A stretch of DNA of 64,000 bases from Collinsella aerofaciens (GCF_018785245.1 NZ_WQPL01000024.1:1-64000); one strand, 5' to 3'; counted from the first letter of the stretch, positions 50,066 to 59,403 are shown. Numbers and translations are program-made. The notes: generated from the letters alone by a model not told the origin.

Positions 50066-52093
50066 ATGGAACAAAAGGCCAAGGAGGCAGCTTCGCACGC
50101 TGCGATTCCTGTGAGCATCTCGGCGATGCTCGTCACGCTGGGCGTGGTGTACGGCGATATCGGCACCAGCCCTATGTATGTAACCAAGGCGCTCGTTGCC
50201 GGCAACGGCGGCATCGGAAGCGTCACGGAGGAGTTCGTGCTCGGCGCGCTCTCCCTTGTCGTGTGGACGGTCACGTTGCTGACCACCATCAAGTATGTGC
50301 TCATCTCGCTGCGCGCCGATAACCATGGCGAGGGCGGTATCTTTGCCCTGTACAGTCTGGTCAAGCGCTGTGGCAAGTGGCTTATCATCCCCGCCATGCT
50401 AGGTGGCGCCGCGCTGCTCGCCGACGGCATCCTCACGCCGGCCGTTACCGTTACCACGGCCATCGAGGGCCTGCGCACCATCCCGGCGGTCCATGCCGTG
50501 CTGGGCGATGACCAGGGCCGCGTCGTCGCCATTACGCTCGCCATCATCATCGTGCTCTTCTTGGTACAGCGCATCGGTACGGCCAAGATCGGTCACGCCT
50601 TTGGCCCCATCATGACGCTGTGGTTCCTGTTCCTGGGCGGCACGGGTCTGTTCTTTGTCTTCCAGCACCCCGCCGTGCTGCTGTGCCTCAACCCGGTGCG
50701 CGGCATCGCCTTTTTGCTGAGCCCCAACAACCACGCGGGCATCATGATTCTGGGCAGCTGCTTCCTCGCCACCACCGGTGCCGAGGCGCTCTACTCCGAC
50801 ATGGGCCACGTCGGCCGCGGCAACATCTACGCTACCTGGCCGTTCGTTAAGTGCTGCCTGCTGCTTTCCTATATGGGCCAGGGCGCTTGGCTTATGAACA
50901 ACGCTGCCAACCCCGAGCTCATGGGCATTGCCGACCTCAACCCGTTCTACCAGATGCTCGCCCCGGGCCTGCGCCCGTTTGCCGTAGGCCTTTCCACCGT
51001 CGCGGCCATCATTGCCTCGCAGGCGCTCATCACCGGCGCATTCTCGCTGGTGTCCGAGGCCAGCCGTCTGGACCTTATGCCGCACATGCAGGTCTTCTAC
51101 CCTGCCGAGACCAAGGGCCAGCTCTACATCCCCATGGTCAACAACGTCATGCTCGTGGGCTGCGTCATCGTGGTGCTGCTGTTCCAGAACTCGGCGCATA
51201 TGGAAGCCGCCTACGGCCTTGCCATTACGCTGACTATGATGTGCACCACGCTGCTGCTCTTCTTCTACCTGCACGAGGAGCGCAAGCTCAAGGTTGCTCC
51301 GTGGATCTTCGCGGCCTTCTTCCTTTTGCTCGAAGGCTTCTTCTTCGTGAGCTCGCTCACCAAGTTCTTCCACGGCGGCTACTTCACCATCCTCATGGCT
51401 GCACTCATCATGGGCATTATGGTGTGCTGGTACAACGGCACGGCGGTCGAGCAGCGCCAGTTTACGCTGCTGCCGCTGCGCAGCTACCTGCCGCAGCTCA
51501 AGCGCCTGCGCGATGACGATCGCTACGAGCGCCTGAGCGACAACATCGTGTACCTGACCAAGGACACCCATACCGATTACATCGACCGTGATATCGTCTA
51601 TTCGATCTTGGACAAGCATCCCAAGCGCGCTCGCGCCTGGTGGTTCGTGAATGTCGAGACCATGGACGAGCCGCATACCTTTGCCTATTCGGTCGAGACG
51701 TTCGGCACCGACTACGTGTTCCGCGTGCATCTGTACCTGGGCTACAAGATCAACCAGCGCGTCAATGCCTATCTGCGTCAGGTCGTTCAGGACCTGGCTG
51801 CCACCGGCGAGCTGCCGGCGCAGACGCATGACTACTCGGTCTACAAGGATCCGGGCAACATCGGTACGTTCAAGTTCGTCCTGATCCGTAAGCTTCTGGC
51901 GCCCGAAAGCGATGTGGAGCCGAGCGAGCGTACGGCCATCACGCTCAAGTACATCATCCGCCGCGCCGCCGGCACGCCTGCACGCTGGTACGGCCTGGAG
52001 AACTCCAACGTGAGCTTTGAGTACGTGCCGCTGTTCACCAAGTTCAAGGCCGTGAACAAGATGCAGCGCCTGGCCCCCAACGAGCGGCCGTAG
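50066..52093 (+). CDS. kup: Kup-type potassium uptake protein
   Basis: A 675-aa proton-coupled K+ importer. GVVYGDIGTSPMYV opens the family signature, with about twelve hydrophobic segments to residue ~470 (HGEGGIFALYSLVKR, LGSCFLATTGAEALYSDMGH and FHGGYFTILMAALIMG are conserved). A hydrophilic C-terminal domain of about 200 residues follows. The ATG at 50066 has TTGGGAGGAAACC upstream. Downstream lie a small membrane peptide and a KdpDE-like pair, so its expression or activity is probably tied to potassium supply. Confidence 0.94.
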   Translation: MEQKAKEAASHAAIPVSISAMLVTLGVVYGDIGTSPMYVTKALVAGNGGIGSVTEEFVLGALSLVVWTVTLLTTIKYVLISLRADNHGEGGIFALYSLVKRCGKWLIIPAMLGGAALLADGILTPAVTVTTAIEGLRTIPAVHAVLGDDQGRVVAITLAIIIVLFLVQRIGTAKIGHAFGPIMTLWFLFLGGTGLFFVFQHPAVLLCLNPVRGIAFLLSPNNHAGIMILGSCFLATTGAEALYSDMGHVGRGNIYATWPFVKCCLLLSYMGQGAWLMNNAANPELMGIADLNPFYQMLAPGLRPFAVGLSTVAAIIASQALITGAFSLVSEASRLDLMPHMQVFYPAETKGQLYIPMVNNVMLVGCVIVVLLFQNSAHMEAAYGLAITLTMMCTTLLLFFYLHEERKLKVAPWIFAAFFLLLEGFFFVSSLTKFFHGGYFTILMAALIMGIMVCWYNGTAVEQRQFTLLPLRSYLPQLKRLRDDDRYERLSDNIVYLTKDTHTDYIDRDIVYSILDKHPKRARAWWFVNVETMDEPHTFAYSVETFGTDYVFRVHLYLGYKINQRVNAYLRQVVQDLAATGELPAQTHDYSVYKDPGNIGTFKFVLIRKLLAPESDVEPSERTAITLKYIIRRAAGTPARWYGLENSNVSFEYVPLFTKFKAVNKMQRLAPNERP

Positions 52094-52154
52094 GCGCCGA
52101 CGGGTTGCACGGAGTTGGTTTTCGATGGACAAGATTGAGACCGGGGAGGCAAAC

Positions 52155-52349
52155 ATGGATGCAAAGATGCTTGATGGCCGCGAGGTGGTTGCCGAGCTGG
52201 TACGTGAGGCACGCGCCGACGCCGCCGAAGATCGGTTTTTGACGAACCGTGCCAACATGGATATGGCCGATCGCGTAATTTCGATCGTGGCACTGGTATT
52301 TGGAGCGGTGTGCGTGTGTGCCCTGCTCGCGCACGTGCTGTTTGTCTAG
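52155..52349 (+). CDS. Small single-pass membrane protein between kup and the KdpD-like kinase
   Basis: A 64-aa product with a charged cytoplasmic part (DGREVVAELVREARADAAED) and one C-terminal helix (VISIVALVFGAVCVCALLAH). It has no homology I recognise; KdpF is shorter and lacks the long charged part. I prefer the ATG at 52155 because GGGGAGGC precedes it by six bases; an in-frame ATG at 52125 would add ten residues. It lies 61 bp after kup and upstream of a repeat that ends in a T-tract. A regulatory subunit of Kup or a partner of the kinase is possible but unproven. Confidence 0.6.
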   Translation: MDAKMLDGREVVAELVREARADAAEDRFLTNRANMDMADRVISIVALVFGAVCVCALLAHVLFV

Positions 52350-52379
52350 CGACCGCCGGCTGCAAAGGCTATACACTTG

Positions 52380-52434
52380 GAACCACCACAAGGGAAACCA
52401 CCACAAAGGTGCCTGTCCCTTTGTGGTGGTTTTT
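52380..52434. repeat. CCACCAC-CTGTCCC repeat, terminator-like
   Basis: AAACCACCACAAAGG (52395-52409) pairs with CCTTTGTGGTGGTTT (52418-52432), a perfect 15-bp stem with a T-tract, preceded by a partial copy at 52380-52394. It is near-identical to the reverse complement of 20754-20790. Confidence 0.75.
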
Positions 52435-52460
52435 GTTTTTGAGAGAGGAGCGGGGCGCTG

Positions 52461-54086
52461 ATGGACGTCCGTACGGACGGCGATATTGCCGATAACTTTT
52501 GGTGGCGGCGCACAACGCTGGCGCGCCGCACTCCTCTGTATGACGCCTGCGTATCGGTGGGACTGCTGGTCGCGGCGACGATTGTGGGCGCGCTGCTCGA
52601 CCATCCGGGTCTCGCGCCGAGCATCATGATCGTCTATGTGTTCGCCGTTCAGCTGTGCGCATTCTTTACCTGGAGTCGCCTGTATTGCTTGCTGAGCTCG
52701 GCTGCCGCCGTGGCGCTCTACAACTTCTTGTTTGTCGACCCGCGCTACTCGCTGTCGCTTATCGACCGCGGCTATCCCGGCATGTTCTTCATCATGTTCG
52801 TGGTCTCGCTTGTGTCGAGCTCGATTGCGTTGGCCCTGCGCCGCGCCTTGGCACAGGCTGCCGCCAGCGACCGCCGCACGCATATGGTGCTCGAGACCAA
52901 CCGCATGCTGCAGCAGTGCGCCGACGAGCAGCAGATCGTTCATGCCATGGCAACGCAGCTGGCGCGTCTTTCGGGCTGTCCGGTCGTGTGGTACAGCGCC
53001 GACGCCGAGGGCGATGACCTGCTGCCGCGCGCGACTTACACGGCCGTGGGCGATGCCGCGCCGGTGCATGAACTGGCGCCGCAGATGCCGCCGCGGCTCT
53101 CGGCGTCCGCCTATGTGGGAACGCCGCTCGATGCCACCTATGGCGGCTCGGCGTTTTATGGCATCTACCTGACGGTTCGCACGGGCGACGGCTTCGCGCG
53201 CTCGGGCGACCCCGCCTCGGTGGTGGGCGTGCTGGCTATCGTTGCCGAGCGCGACGTGCTGACGCACGAGGAGCGAACACTTGCCGATGCCATCGTGAGC
53301 GAAGGCGAGCTGGCACTCGATCGCGCCCGCGCTATGGAGGCCCGCGAGGAGGCGGCGGTGCTCGCCAAAAACGAACAGCTGCGCGCCAACCTGCTGCGCT
53401 CCATCTCGCACGATCTGCGCACACCGCTTACCAGTATTTCGGGTAATGCCGACGTGCTGCTCGATCAGGGCTCGACCGGCACCGCGGTTCTCGATGCCCA
53501 GACGCGCCGTGGCCTTCTTCTATCCATTCGCTCGGATGCGCTGTGGCTCAACGCCACCGTCGAGAACCTGCTCGCCATCACCAAGCTCGAGGGCGGCGGC
53601 ATGCACCTGTCGACCACGCTCGAGCTCATGGACGATATCGTCGAGGAGGCGCTGCGCCACGTGAACCCTGCCGTGCGCGAGCACGACCTTAAGGTGGTGG
53701 CGTGCGATGAGCCGGCGCTCGTCAACGTCGATGCACGCCTGATGGTGCAGCTGGTGGTCAATCTGGTGAACAACGCCATCACCTATACGCCCACAGGCTC
53801 GCATATCATGATTTCGATTAGCGTCGACGATGGACGCGTGGCGTGCTCGGTGGTCGATGATGGTCCGGGCATCGCACCCGAGGACCGCGAGCGGATCTTT
53901 GAGTCGTTCTACACCGCCAACCACGGTCTGGCTGACAGTCACCGCAGCGTGGGCCTGGGTCTTTCGCTCTGCCGCTCCATTGCGCTGGCGCATGGCGGTA
54001 GCATAGAGGTTGCCGCGGCGGACCCGCACGGCTCGGTCTTTACGATTGAGCTTCCTGCCGCCGACGTTTCGTTTGATAAGGAGTAG
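52461..54086 (+). CDS. KdpD-like sensor histidine kinase lacking the N-terminal KdpD/Usp domains
   Basis: A 541-aa kinase. Residues about 25-130 are four closely spaced helices of the KdpD membrane sensor (DUF4118), with FLFVDPRYSLSLIDRGYPGM typical. A GAF-like region runs to about 285, then the DHp helix with SISHDLRTPLTSISGNADVL (H317) and an HATPase domain (NLVNNAITYT, DDGPGI, GLGLSLC). Classical KdpD adds an N-terminal ~400-residue KdpD/Usp block, which is absent. No kdpFABC is here; kup lies upstream and a KdpE-like regulator is encoded next. Confidence 0.88.
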   Translation: MDVRTDGDIADNFWWRRTTLARRTPLYDACVSVGLLVAATIVGALLDHPGLAPSIMIVYVFAVQLCAFFTWSRLYCLLSSAAAVALYNFLFVDPRYSLSLIDRGYPGMFFIMFVVSLVSSSIALALRRALAQAAASDRRTHMVLETNRMLQQCADEQQIVHAMATQLARLSGCPVVWYSADAEGDDLLPRATYTAVGDAAPVHELAPQMPPRLSASAYVGTPLDATYGGSAFYGIYLTVRTGDGFARSGDPASVVGVLAIVAERDVLTHEERTLADAIVSEGELALDRARAMEAREEAAVLAKNEQLRANLLRSISHDLRTPLTSISGNADVLLDQGSTGTAVLDAQTRRGLLLSIRSDALWLNATVENLLAITKLEGGGMHLSTTLELMDDIVEEALRHVNPAVREHDLKVVACDEPALVNVDARLMVQLVVNLVNNAITYTPTGSHIMISISVDDGRVACSVVDDGPGIAPEDRERIFESFYTANHGLADSHRSVGLGLSLCRSIALAHGGSIEVAAADPHGSVFTIELPAADVSFDKE

Positions 54087-54090
54087 CGCC

Positions 54091-54804
54091 GTGCCGAACT
54101 CTGCCGTAAAACCGCTCATCTTGGTCGTTGAGGACGACCCTGCCGTTCGCAATCTTATTGTTGCTGCGCTCGAGGCGCACGGCTTGCGCCATATGGCCGT
54201 GGAGACCGCCCATGCCGCCATCGCCGCCGCCTCGTCGCAGACGCCGAGCATTGTGCTGCTCGATCTGGGCCTGCCCGATATGGACGGCGTCAAGGTGGTG
54301 GAGTCGGTGCGCGCATGGTCGGGCATGCCGATTATCGTGGTCTCGGCGCGCAGCGAGGATGCGGACAAAATCCGCGCGCTCGATGCCGGTGCTGACGACT
54401 ATCTGACCAAGCCGTTTTCGGTCGAGGAGCTGCTCGCGCGTATTCGCACGACGCTCAGGCGCCTTTCGTATGCGCAAACGGGCGGTGTTGCCTCCGAGGG
54501 CTCGTTCGATACCGGTGAGCTGCATATCGATTTTGATGCCGGCATCGCCACGATGGATGGCGAGGAACTGCATCTGACGCCGATCGAGTATAAGCTCCTG
54601 TGCCTGCTGGCACATAACGCCGACAAGGTACTAACGCACCAGTTTATCCTGCACGAGATTTGGGGCACGGCAACTAAGAGCGACCTGGCGAGCCTGCGCG
54701 TCTTTATGGGCACGCTGCGCAAGAAGATCGAGTCCGACCCCGCGCACCCGCGCTATATCCAAACACACGTGGGCATCGGTTACCGATTGGTCACCCAAGG
54801 CTAG
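54091..54804 (+). CDS. KdpE/OmpR-type response regulator
   Basis: A 237-aa regulator. The receiver domain has acidic residues E14, D15 and D16, the phosphorylated D58 (VLLDLGLPD) and K107 (DYLTKPFS). A winged-helix DNA-binding domain follows (HLTPIEYKLLCLLAHNADKV, then LRKKIESDPAHPRYIQTHVG). The GTG at 54091 follows AAGGAGTAGCGCC and four bases separate it from the kinase stop. KdpE senses K+ limitation through KdpD in other bacteria. Its likely target here is kup rather than kdpFABC, but that is inferred. Confidence 0.92.
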   Translation: MPNSAVKPLILVVEDDPAVRNLIVAALEAHGLRHMAVETAHAAIAAASSQTPSIVLLDLGLPDMDGVKVVESVRAWSGMPIIVVSARSEDADKIRALDAGADDYLTKPFSVEELLARIRTTLRRLSYAQTGGVASEGSFDTGELHIDFDAGIATMDGEELHLTPIEYKLLCLLAHNADKVLTHQFILHEIWGTATKSDLASLRVFMGTLRKKIESDPAHPRYIQTHVGIGYRLVTQG

Positions 54805-54828
54805 ATCGCCAACCACCGTCCCAATATG

Positions 54829-54895
54829 AGTTGCGGTGAAATACGGACGGAAATGGCCTATTTGGCGGCCAAACAGTCCATATTCCACCGCAACT
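54829..54895. repeat. TTGCGGTG palindromic repeat, copy 3
   Basis: AGTTGCGGTGAAATACGGAC (54829-54848) pairs with its complement at 54876-54895, with two mismatches. It lies between the convergent response regulator and rlmKL and may terminate both. Confidence 0.8.
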
Positions 54896-54899
54896 TTGT

Positions 54900-57467
54900 T
54901 TATTTGCCCCTGGGTTTGCTGGCGTAGAACTTCTTCTTTTTGGGCTTGCCGGCGGGGGAGGGTTTGCCGTCGCCGCGCGGCCCTCGGTCTCCGGCCTGCG
55001 CGTGCGCGGGTACTGCCGCGCGAGGCTTGCGGGCCTCGGGGTTGCGCAGCTCCTCGACACGCTCGGCAATCTCCTCGGCGCTAAAGCCGACCTCGGCCAT
55101 GGCGTCCTCAATGGGCAGGCGGCGCACGATATAGCAGTGGTGCACCTTCTGGTTGCGTGCGAAATCCTCGGGGATGGTCTGCGCCGTAATGTCCTCCAGC
55201 ACCACGCCCGCGCGCGCGAGCTTGCGTGTCTCGGGGCGGAAGCCGCGCAGGTTGCAGCTAAAGATGGCGTGGCCGCCCTGTGCGAGCAGGCGCGATACGC
55301 CGGCCAAAAGCTCAACATGGTCGCGCTGGACATCCCAGGTGCGGCGGCCCATCTTGGACGAGTTCGAGAACGTGGGCGGGTCGACAAAGATCAAGTCCCA
55401 GCGGTTGCGCGTCTGGCGCTGGTCGCGAATCCAGGCGAGCACGTCGTCGCGCACAAAATGATGCTGCGGACCAACAAAGCCGTTCTGGCGCATATTGCGC
55501 TCGGCCCAGTCCAGGTAGGTGTTGGAAAGGTCGACCGTCACGGTCTCCTCGACGCCGCCATCGGCCGCGTAGCAGGTGGCAGTGCCGGTGTAGGCAAACA
55601 GGTTGAGGAAGCGGCGCGCCTGCTTGGCGTGCTCGCGCACCAGGTTGCGCGTGACGCGATGATCCAGGAAGATGCCCACATCCAGGTAGTCGTCAAAGTT
55701 GACGGCAAAGGTGAGCCCGCCTTCTTCGATGAGCGGCAGACGCCGGCGCGCGATGTTGGCGCGCTCGCCCGATCCGCCCTTGCCGGCGCCCTGCTTGCCG
55801 TACTGCGAGCCGCCACGCGAACGCATGCGGGCCTTGGCGTGCACATGCTCGGCGGGAACATCTAGGATGCGCGGCGCGATGGCCAAAATGTCGAGCATGC
55901 GGGCCTGGGCTAGCGCGGGGTCGATGGTCTTGGGCGCGGCGTATTCGGCGATGACGAGCCAGCGGCCCGGCGTCTGCGGGCAACCCTCGTACAGGTCGAT
56001 GGCGGCGGAGTAATCGGGCAGGTCGGCATCGTAGACGCGGTAGCAGCTCACGCCCTCGCGCTTTGCCCACTTGCGGCGCAGGCGGGCATTCTTGCGCAGG
56101 CGGTTGGCGAACTGCTCGGACTCGGGAATGAGCACGGGCAACGGCTTGCCGTCACCCAGGTCGAGCGTGGCGGCAGGTTCGGGCATGGAGGAAGCGGCGG
56201 CTTTGTCGTTGGCTTCGTTGGCATCCGCAACCTCGGCCTCGGCATCCGCACTGGTCGCAGCCTCAAACGCTGCGGCGGCGTGGTCGAGCGAGGGCCAAAC
56301 CTCAATAGTTGCCTCTTCGTTATTGGGCATGACGGCGATGGAGCGCGCGGGCTCGGCATGGAGCGCGCGGGCCATAAGGCCATCGCGGGTGAGTGCGGCG
56401 ACCGGCGCCGCGGAAAGCTCGGGCGCGCGGCGCAGCTCGCCGACCAGCGTCATGGCGTCGTGCATGAGTGAAAGCGGTGTCTCGGTGGTGTCTGCGACTA
56501 CGGCGGCTCCGGCGACGGCGCCAGCATGGTCCAGCACGGTGGCGGACTTGGCGGCGCAAAAGTCGACAAAACGCTTGTAACCAGCGCTCTTGACCATGCG
56601 CTCGGCGGTCTTGCGAGCGGCGGGGTCGATGTCTGCGGCCACGATGCGCGCCTGCCGCTCGCGCGCTGCCGCCTCGCGCTCGCGCGCCTCGGCAAGCAGC
56701 TGCTCCCACAGAGCGGCGTCGTGCAGCTGCCAGCCCTCAAAGCCCCAGCGCTCGCGTGCGGCGCCCGGGGCGCGGTCGGTCAGAATGTTCGCGGCCTCCA
56801 GCAGCAGGCCGCCGCCGGCGCACGAGGCATCGATCAGCGTGGGGAGGGCTTCGTTCTCGTAATCGTCGGCCGTCAGCTCGCGCTCGCATAGTGCGGTCCA
56901 GCCGACCTGCGCCAGCACCAGGGCGGCGTAGTCGGGGCGCAGCACGTGCGTGCCCTCGCCGGCGCGGGTCGCTGCGGGCGGCAGGCGTTTGAACAGCGGG
57001 TCGCCCGAAAGGTCCAGGCTAATGCTCGCGCGACGCTGACGCAGCGAAAGCAGTAGGTGAACATCGGGGTCGGCGGCATCGACGTCGGCACGACGTCCCG
57101 TGGTCTCGGCCAGGCGGTCGCACAGCGCGTCTTTGGCGCGCAGGGCCGAGAAGCGCGTGTTGCGCAGTTGCTCGGTCACGCCGCGGGCGGTGATGGCGAT
57201 GGTGGCGCCGGGGCGGACGATGCTCTCCCAGGCGATGTCGTAAACGCTATCGTACAGTTCATCGGCATCCTGCGCCTCAAAGCGCCCGAGTACCACGAAC
57301 ACACGGCTCGCCAGGCGCGACCACAGACAGGCGCGGTAGCCTTCTTCGAGCTCGCCCTCAAATGTAGCGCGGCCCTTCAGCCGGCGAACATGCGAAAGCC
57401 CGAGGCGTTTAAGCTCATCGGCGAGTGCGGACTCAAAGCCCTCGGGGCAGCTTGCGTAAAATTCCAT
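54900..57467 (-). CDS. rlmKL: Bifunctional 23S rRNA methyltransferase, RlmKL type
   Basis: It methylates N2 of G2445 and N7 of G2069 in 23S rRNA. The 855-aa product has a THUMP domain (ELKRLGLSHVRRLKGRATFE), a first methyltransferase part with DASCAGGGLLLEAANIL near 210-230, and an Ala-rich region. The C-terminal methyltransferase shows FAYTGTATCYAADGG, IFVDPPTFSNSSKM and FSCNLRGF. A Lys/Arg-rich tail (AGKPKKKKFYASKPRGK) ends it. First-domain motif NPPxG of RlmL is not obvious, so the N-terminal enzyme may be altered. The ATG at 57467 has GAGAGGTCACCC upstream. Confidence 0.9.
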   Translation of the reverse strand: MEFYASCPEGFESALADELKRLGLSHVRRLKGRATFEGELEEGYRACLWSRLASRVFVVLGRFEAQDADELYDSVYDIAWESIVRPGATIAITARGVTEQLRNTRFSALRAKDALCDRLAETTGRRADVDAADPDVHLLLSLRQRRASISLDLSGDPLFKRLPPAATRAGEGTHVLRPDYAALVLAQVGWTALCERELTADDYENEALPTLIDASCAGGGLLLEAANILTDRAPGAARERWGFEGWQLHDAALWEQLLAEAREREAAARERQARIVAADIDPAARKTAERMVKSAGYKRFVDFCAAKSATVLDHAGAVAGAAVVADTTETPLSLMHDAMTLVGELRRAPELSAAPVAALTRDGLMARALHAEPARSIAVMPNNEEATIEVWPSLDHAAAAFEAATSADAEAEVADANEANDKAAASSMPEPAATLDLGDGKPLPVLIPESEQFANRLRKNARLRRKWAKREGVSCYRVYDADLPDYSAAIDLYEGCPQTPGRWLVIAEYAAPKTIDPALAQARMLDILAIAPRILDVPAEHVHAKARMRSRGGSQYGKQGAGKGGSGERANIARRRLPLIEEGGLTFAVNFDDYLDVGIFLDHRVTRNLVREHAKQARRFLNLFAYTGTATCYAADGGVEETVTVDLSNTYLDWAERNMRQNGFVGPQHHFVRDDVLAWIRDQRQTRNRWDLIFVDPPTFSNSSKMGRRTWDVQRDHVELLAGVSRLLAQGGHAIFSCNLRGFRPETRKLARAGVVLEDITAQTIPEDFARNQKVHHCYIVRRLPIEDAMAEVGFSAEEIAERVEELRNPEARKPRAAVPAHAQAGDRGPRGDGKPSPAGKPKKKKFYASKPRGK

Positions 57468-57542
57468 GGGTGACCTCTCTGGTTGCGTCGCTCCATTATA
57501 TGATGGATGTTTCGTTTGCCCTTATCCTCGAAAGGAACCCAT

Positions 57543-58370
57543 ATGATTGATGCGTGTCCCGAACCCGCTGTGCTCTTTTTTGACGTGGACGGCACGCTAA
57601 CGTCGTTCGATCCCGACGATATGACCGATAAGGACTTTTCGGCGGTTCGCCCCTCGCAGGCGGTGATCGAGGCGTTTCATCGTCTGCGCGACGCAGGGCA
57701 CAAGGCGTTTATCTGCACGGGTCGTCCCTTGTGGCTGATTGCCGATGGCCTGCGTGCTTTGGAGCCTGCGGGTGTCGTTGCCATGGCGGGCGCCACGCTC
57801 GAGGTCGAGGGTCGCGTGGTGCATGAGGACTGCTTTGACGAGGACGTTATCGAGGAGCTTGCGCGCCGTATGGCCGCGGCAGGGATTGAGGCCTTTTTCG
57901 AGACCAACGTGGCTACTTTTGCCCTGGAACCCGCGGGTGTTGAGCAGTCGTCTCTGATCGGCACTTCTGTGGTGCACAACGCCGAGGAGATGCGCGTCGA
58001 CGGCAGTCTGCGCGTGGGCAAGGTATGCCTCAATGTGCCCAGTTTGGCTCGCGTAGCCAATGATGACGGCTTTATCGATTGCGAGTTTGAGCTGTGCAAC
58101 ACCGGTGGCCAGAATCGCGAGCTGAGCCCCAAGGGCATTGACAAGGGCGTGGGCGTTGCGCGAGCGCTGGCGTATCTGGGCCGCGAGGGAAATGCGCGCA
58201 CCTTTGGCTTTGGCGATTCGGGCAACGACCTGGGCATGCTCGCCGCCGTCGAGACAGCCGTGGCCATGGGTAACGCCATGCCCGAGGTCAAGGCGGTCGC
58301 CGACTACGTGACCGACGATGTCGCACACGACGGTACCGTCACAGCGATGCAGCATTTCGGCCTCATCTAA
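57543..58370 (+). CDS. HAD-superfamily phosphatase, Cof subfamily
   Basis: A 275-aa Cof-type HAD phosphatase. Motif I FFDVDGTLTSFDPDD near 13-27, motif II FICTGRP near 57, motif III KGIDKGVGVARALAYLG near 195-211, and motif IV FGFGDSGNDLGML near 219-231, with a large C2 cap between II and III. Substrates in the group are sugar phosphates or pyridoxal phosphate. The ATG at 57543 follows AAAGGAACCCAT. The frame is open back to 57507. The 58371-58563 stretch after it contains no gene. Confidence 0.88.
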   Translation: MIDACPEPAVLFFDVDGTLTSFDPDDMTDKDFSAVRPSQAVIEAFHRLRDAGHKAFICTGRPLWLIADGLRALEPAGVVAMAGATLEVEGRVVHEDCFDEDVIEELARRMAAAGIEAFFETNVATFALEPAGVEQSSLIGTSVVHNAEEMRVDGSLRVGKVCLNVPSLARVANDDGFIDCEFELCNTGGQNRELSPKGIDKGVGVARALAYLGREGNARTFGFGDSGNDLGMLAAVETAVAMGNAMPEVKAVADYVTDDVAHDGTVTAMQHFGLI

Positions 58371-58563
58371 TGAATCCCGCGTTCTGACGTTTGCCCAAAC
58401 TGCGACTCTTTGCTTTTGCATGCTCAATCGATTTATCAATCCAAACACTGAGGTGTTTATACCGTTCGCCGAGAAGATAAAAAACTGCAGCTCACGCCTT
58501 GATAAACGTAGGTAAAGTGTTTAGCAGTTTATTGGCCGTATGCTAACGAAAGGAATCAGGCAG

Positions 58564-59268
58564 ATGGCAATCAAGGTGTTCGCTGACGGTGCAAACCTCG
58601 AGGGCATGCTCGACATGTACGAGAACGGCAACGTTCAGGGTTTCACGACCAACCCGTCCCTTATGAAGAAGGGCGGCGTGACGGATTACCGCGCGTTTGC
58701 CAAGGAGGTCCTGACCCACATCACCGATGTGTCCGTCTCGTTCGAGGTCTTTGCCGACGACGTCGAGACCATGGAGGTCGAGGCCCGCGAGATCGCTACC
58801 TGGGCCGAGAACGTCTACGTCAAGATTCCGTGCGTGACTACCAAGGGCGAGTCCACCGCCGAGCTGGTGCGCAAGCTTTCGGCCGACGGCATCAAGGTCA
58901 ACGTCACCACCATCTTTACGCCTACGCAGGTCGATGAGATGGTCGAGGCCGTCGACGCCGAGACGCCGTCCATCATCTCGCTCTTTGCCGGCCGCATCGC
59001 CGATACCGGCGTCGACCCCATTCCGTTTATGACGGAGTCGGTTAAGAAGGCCGCCGCAAAGCCCAACTGCGAGGTCCTGTGGGCGTCCACGCGCGAGCTC
59101 ATCAACATTTACCAGGCCGAGGCCTGCGGTTGCCAGATCATCACGGTGCCCAACAGCATCCTGGCCAAGCGCAAGAACATTGGTCGCGACCCGTACGAGG
59201 TCTCGCTCGACACCGTGCGCGGCTTTGCCAAGGATATCGCCGCTTTGGGCTTCCATATTCTGCCGTAA
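58564..59268 (+). CDS. tal: Transaldolase, TalC/fructose-6-phosphate aldolase type
   Basis: A 234-aa TIM-barrel enzyme of the short transaldolase group. It moves dihydroxyacetone units between sugar phosphates in the pentose phosphate pathway. KVFADGANLEGMLDMYENGN opens it, FTTNPSLMKKGG is conserved, and NVYVKIPCVTTKG carries the Schiff-base lysine. ASTRELINIYQAEACGCQII and PNSILAKRKNIGRDPYEVSL complete the family pattern. Whether it is a true transaldolase or an F6P aldolase cannot be settled from this. The ATG at 58564 follows AAAGGAATCAGGCAG. A 19-bp copy of its 3' end lies 156 bp downstream. Confidence 0.92.
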   Translation: MAIKVFADGANLEGMLDMYENGNVQGFTTNPSLMKKGGVTDYRAFAKEVLTHITDVSVSFEVFADDVETMEVEAREIATWAENVYVKIPCVTTKGESTAELVRKLSADGIKVNVTTIFTPTQVDEMVEAVDAETPSIISLFAGRIADTGVDPIPFMTESVKKAAAKPNCEVLWASTRELINIYQAEACGCQIITVPNSILAKRKNIGRDPYEVSLDTVRGFAKDIAALGFHILP

Positions 59269-59299
59269 CGCGAACACTGGCTACGCCGCGGGCTGCTCG

Positions 59300-59369
59300 C
59301 CCCGGCCTTTCCTTTCCCTATCGCTCACGCGCTTCGCGAGGGTCGCGCTAGGCAAAGGAAAGGCCGGGG
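59300..59369. repeat. GC-rich hairpin after tal
   Basis: CCCCGGCCTTTCCTTT (59300-59315) and AAAGGAAAGGCCGGGG (59354-59369) form a perfect 16-bp stem with a 38-nt loop. It may serve as a tal terminator but has no T-tract. Confidence 0.7.
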
Positions 59370-59403
59370 CTGCCGACACGAGCTTGCCAGCAAGTTGGCG
59401 CTT

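Noticed and set aside
50399-52258. A 619-aa open frame opposite kup
   Set aside because: Kup is certain. The antisense frame is Arg/Glu-rich noise.
52155-52349. KdpF
   Set aside because: KdpF is about 30 aa and nearly all membrane helix. This 64-aa protein has a long charged start, and kdpABC is absent.
57507-57542. Earlier start of the Cof-type phosphatase
   Set aside because: The twelve extra residues have no ribosome site, while the ATG at 57543 follows AAAGGAACCCAT.
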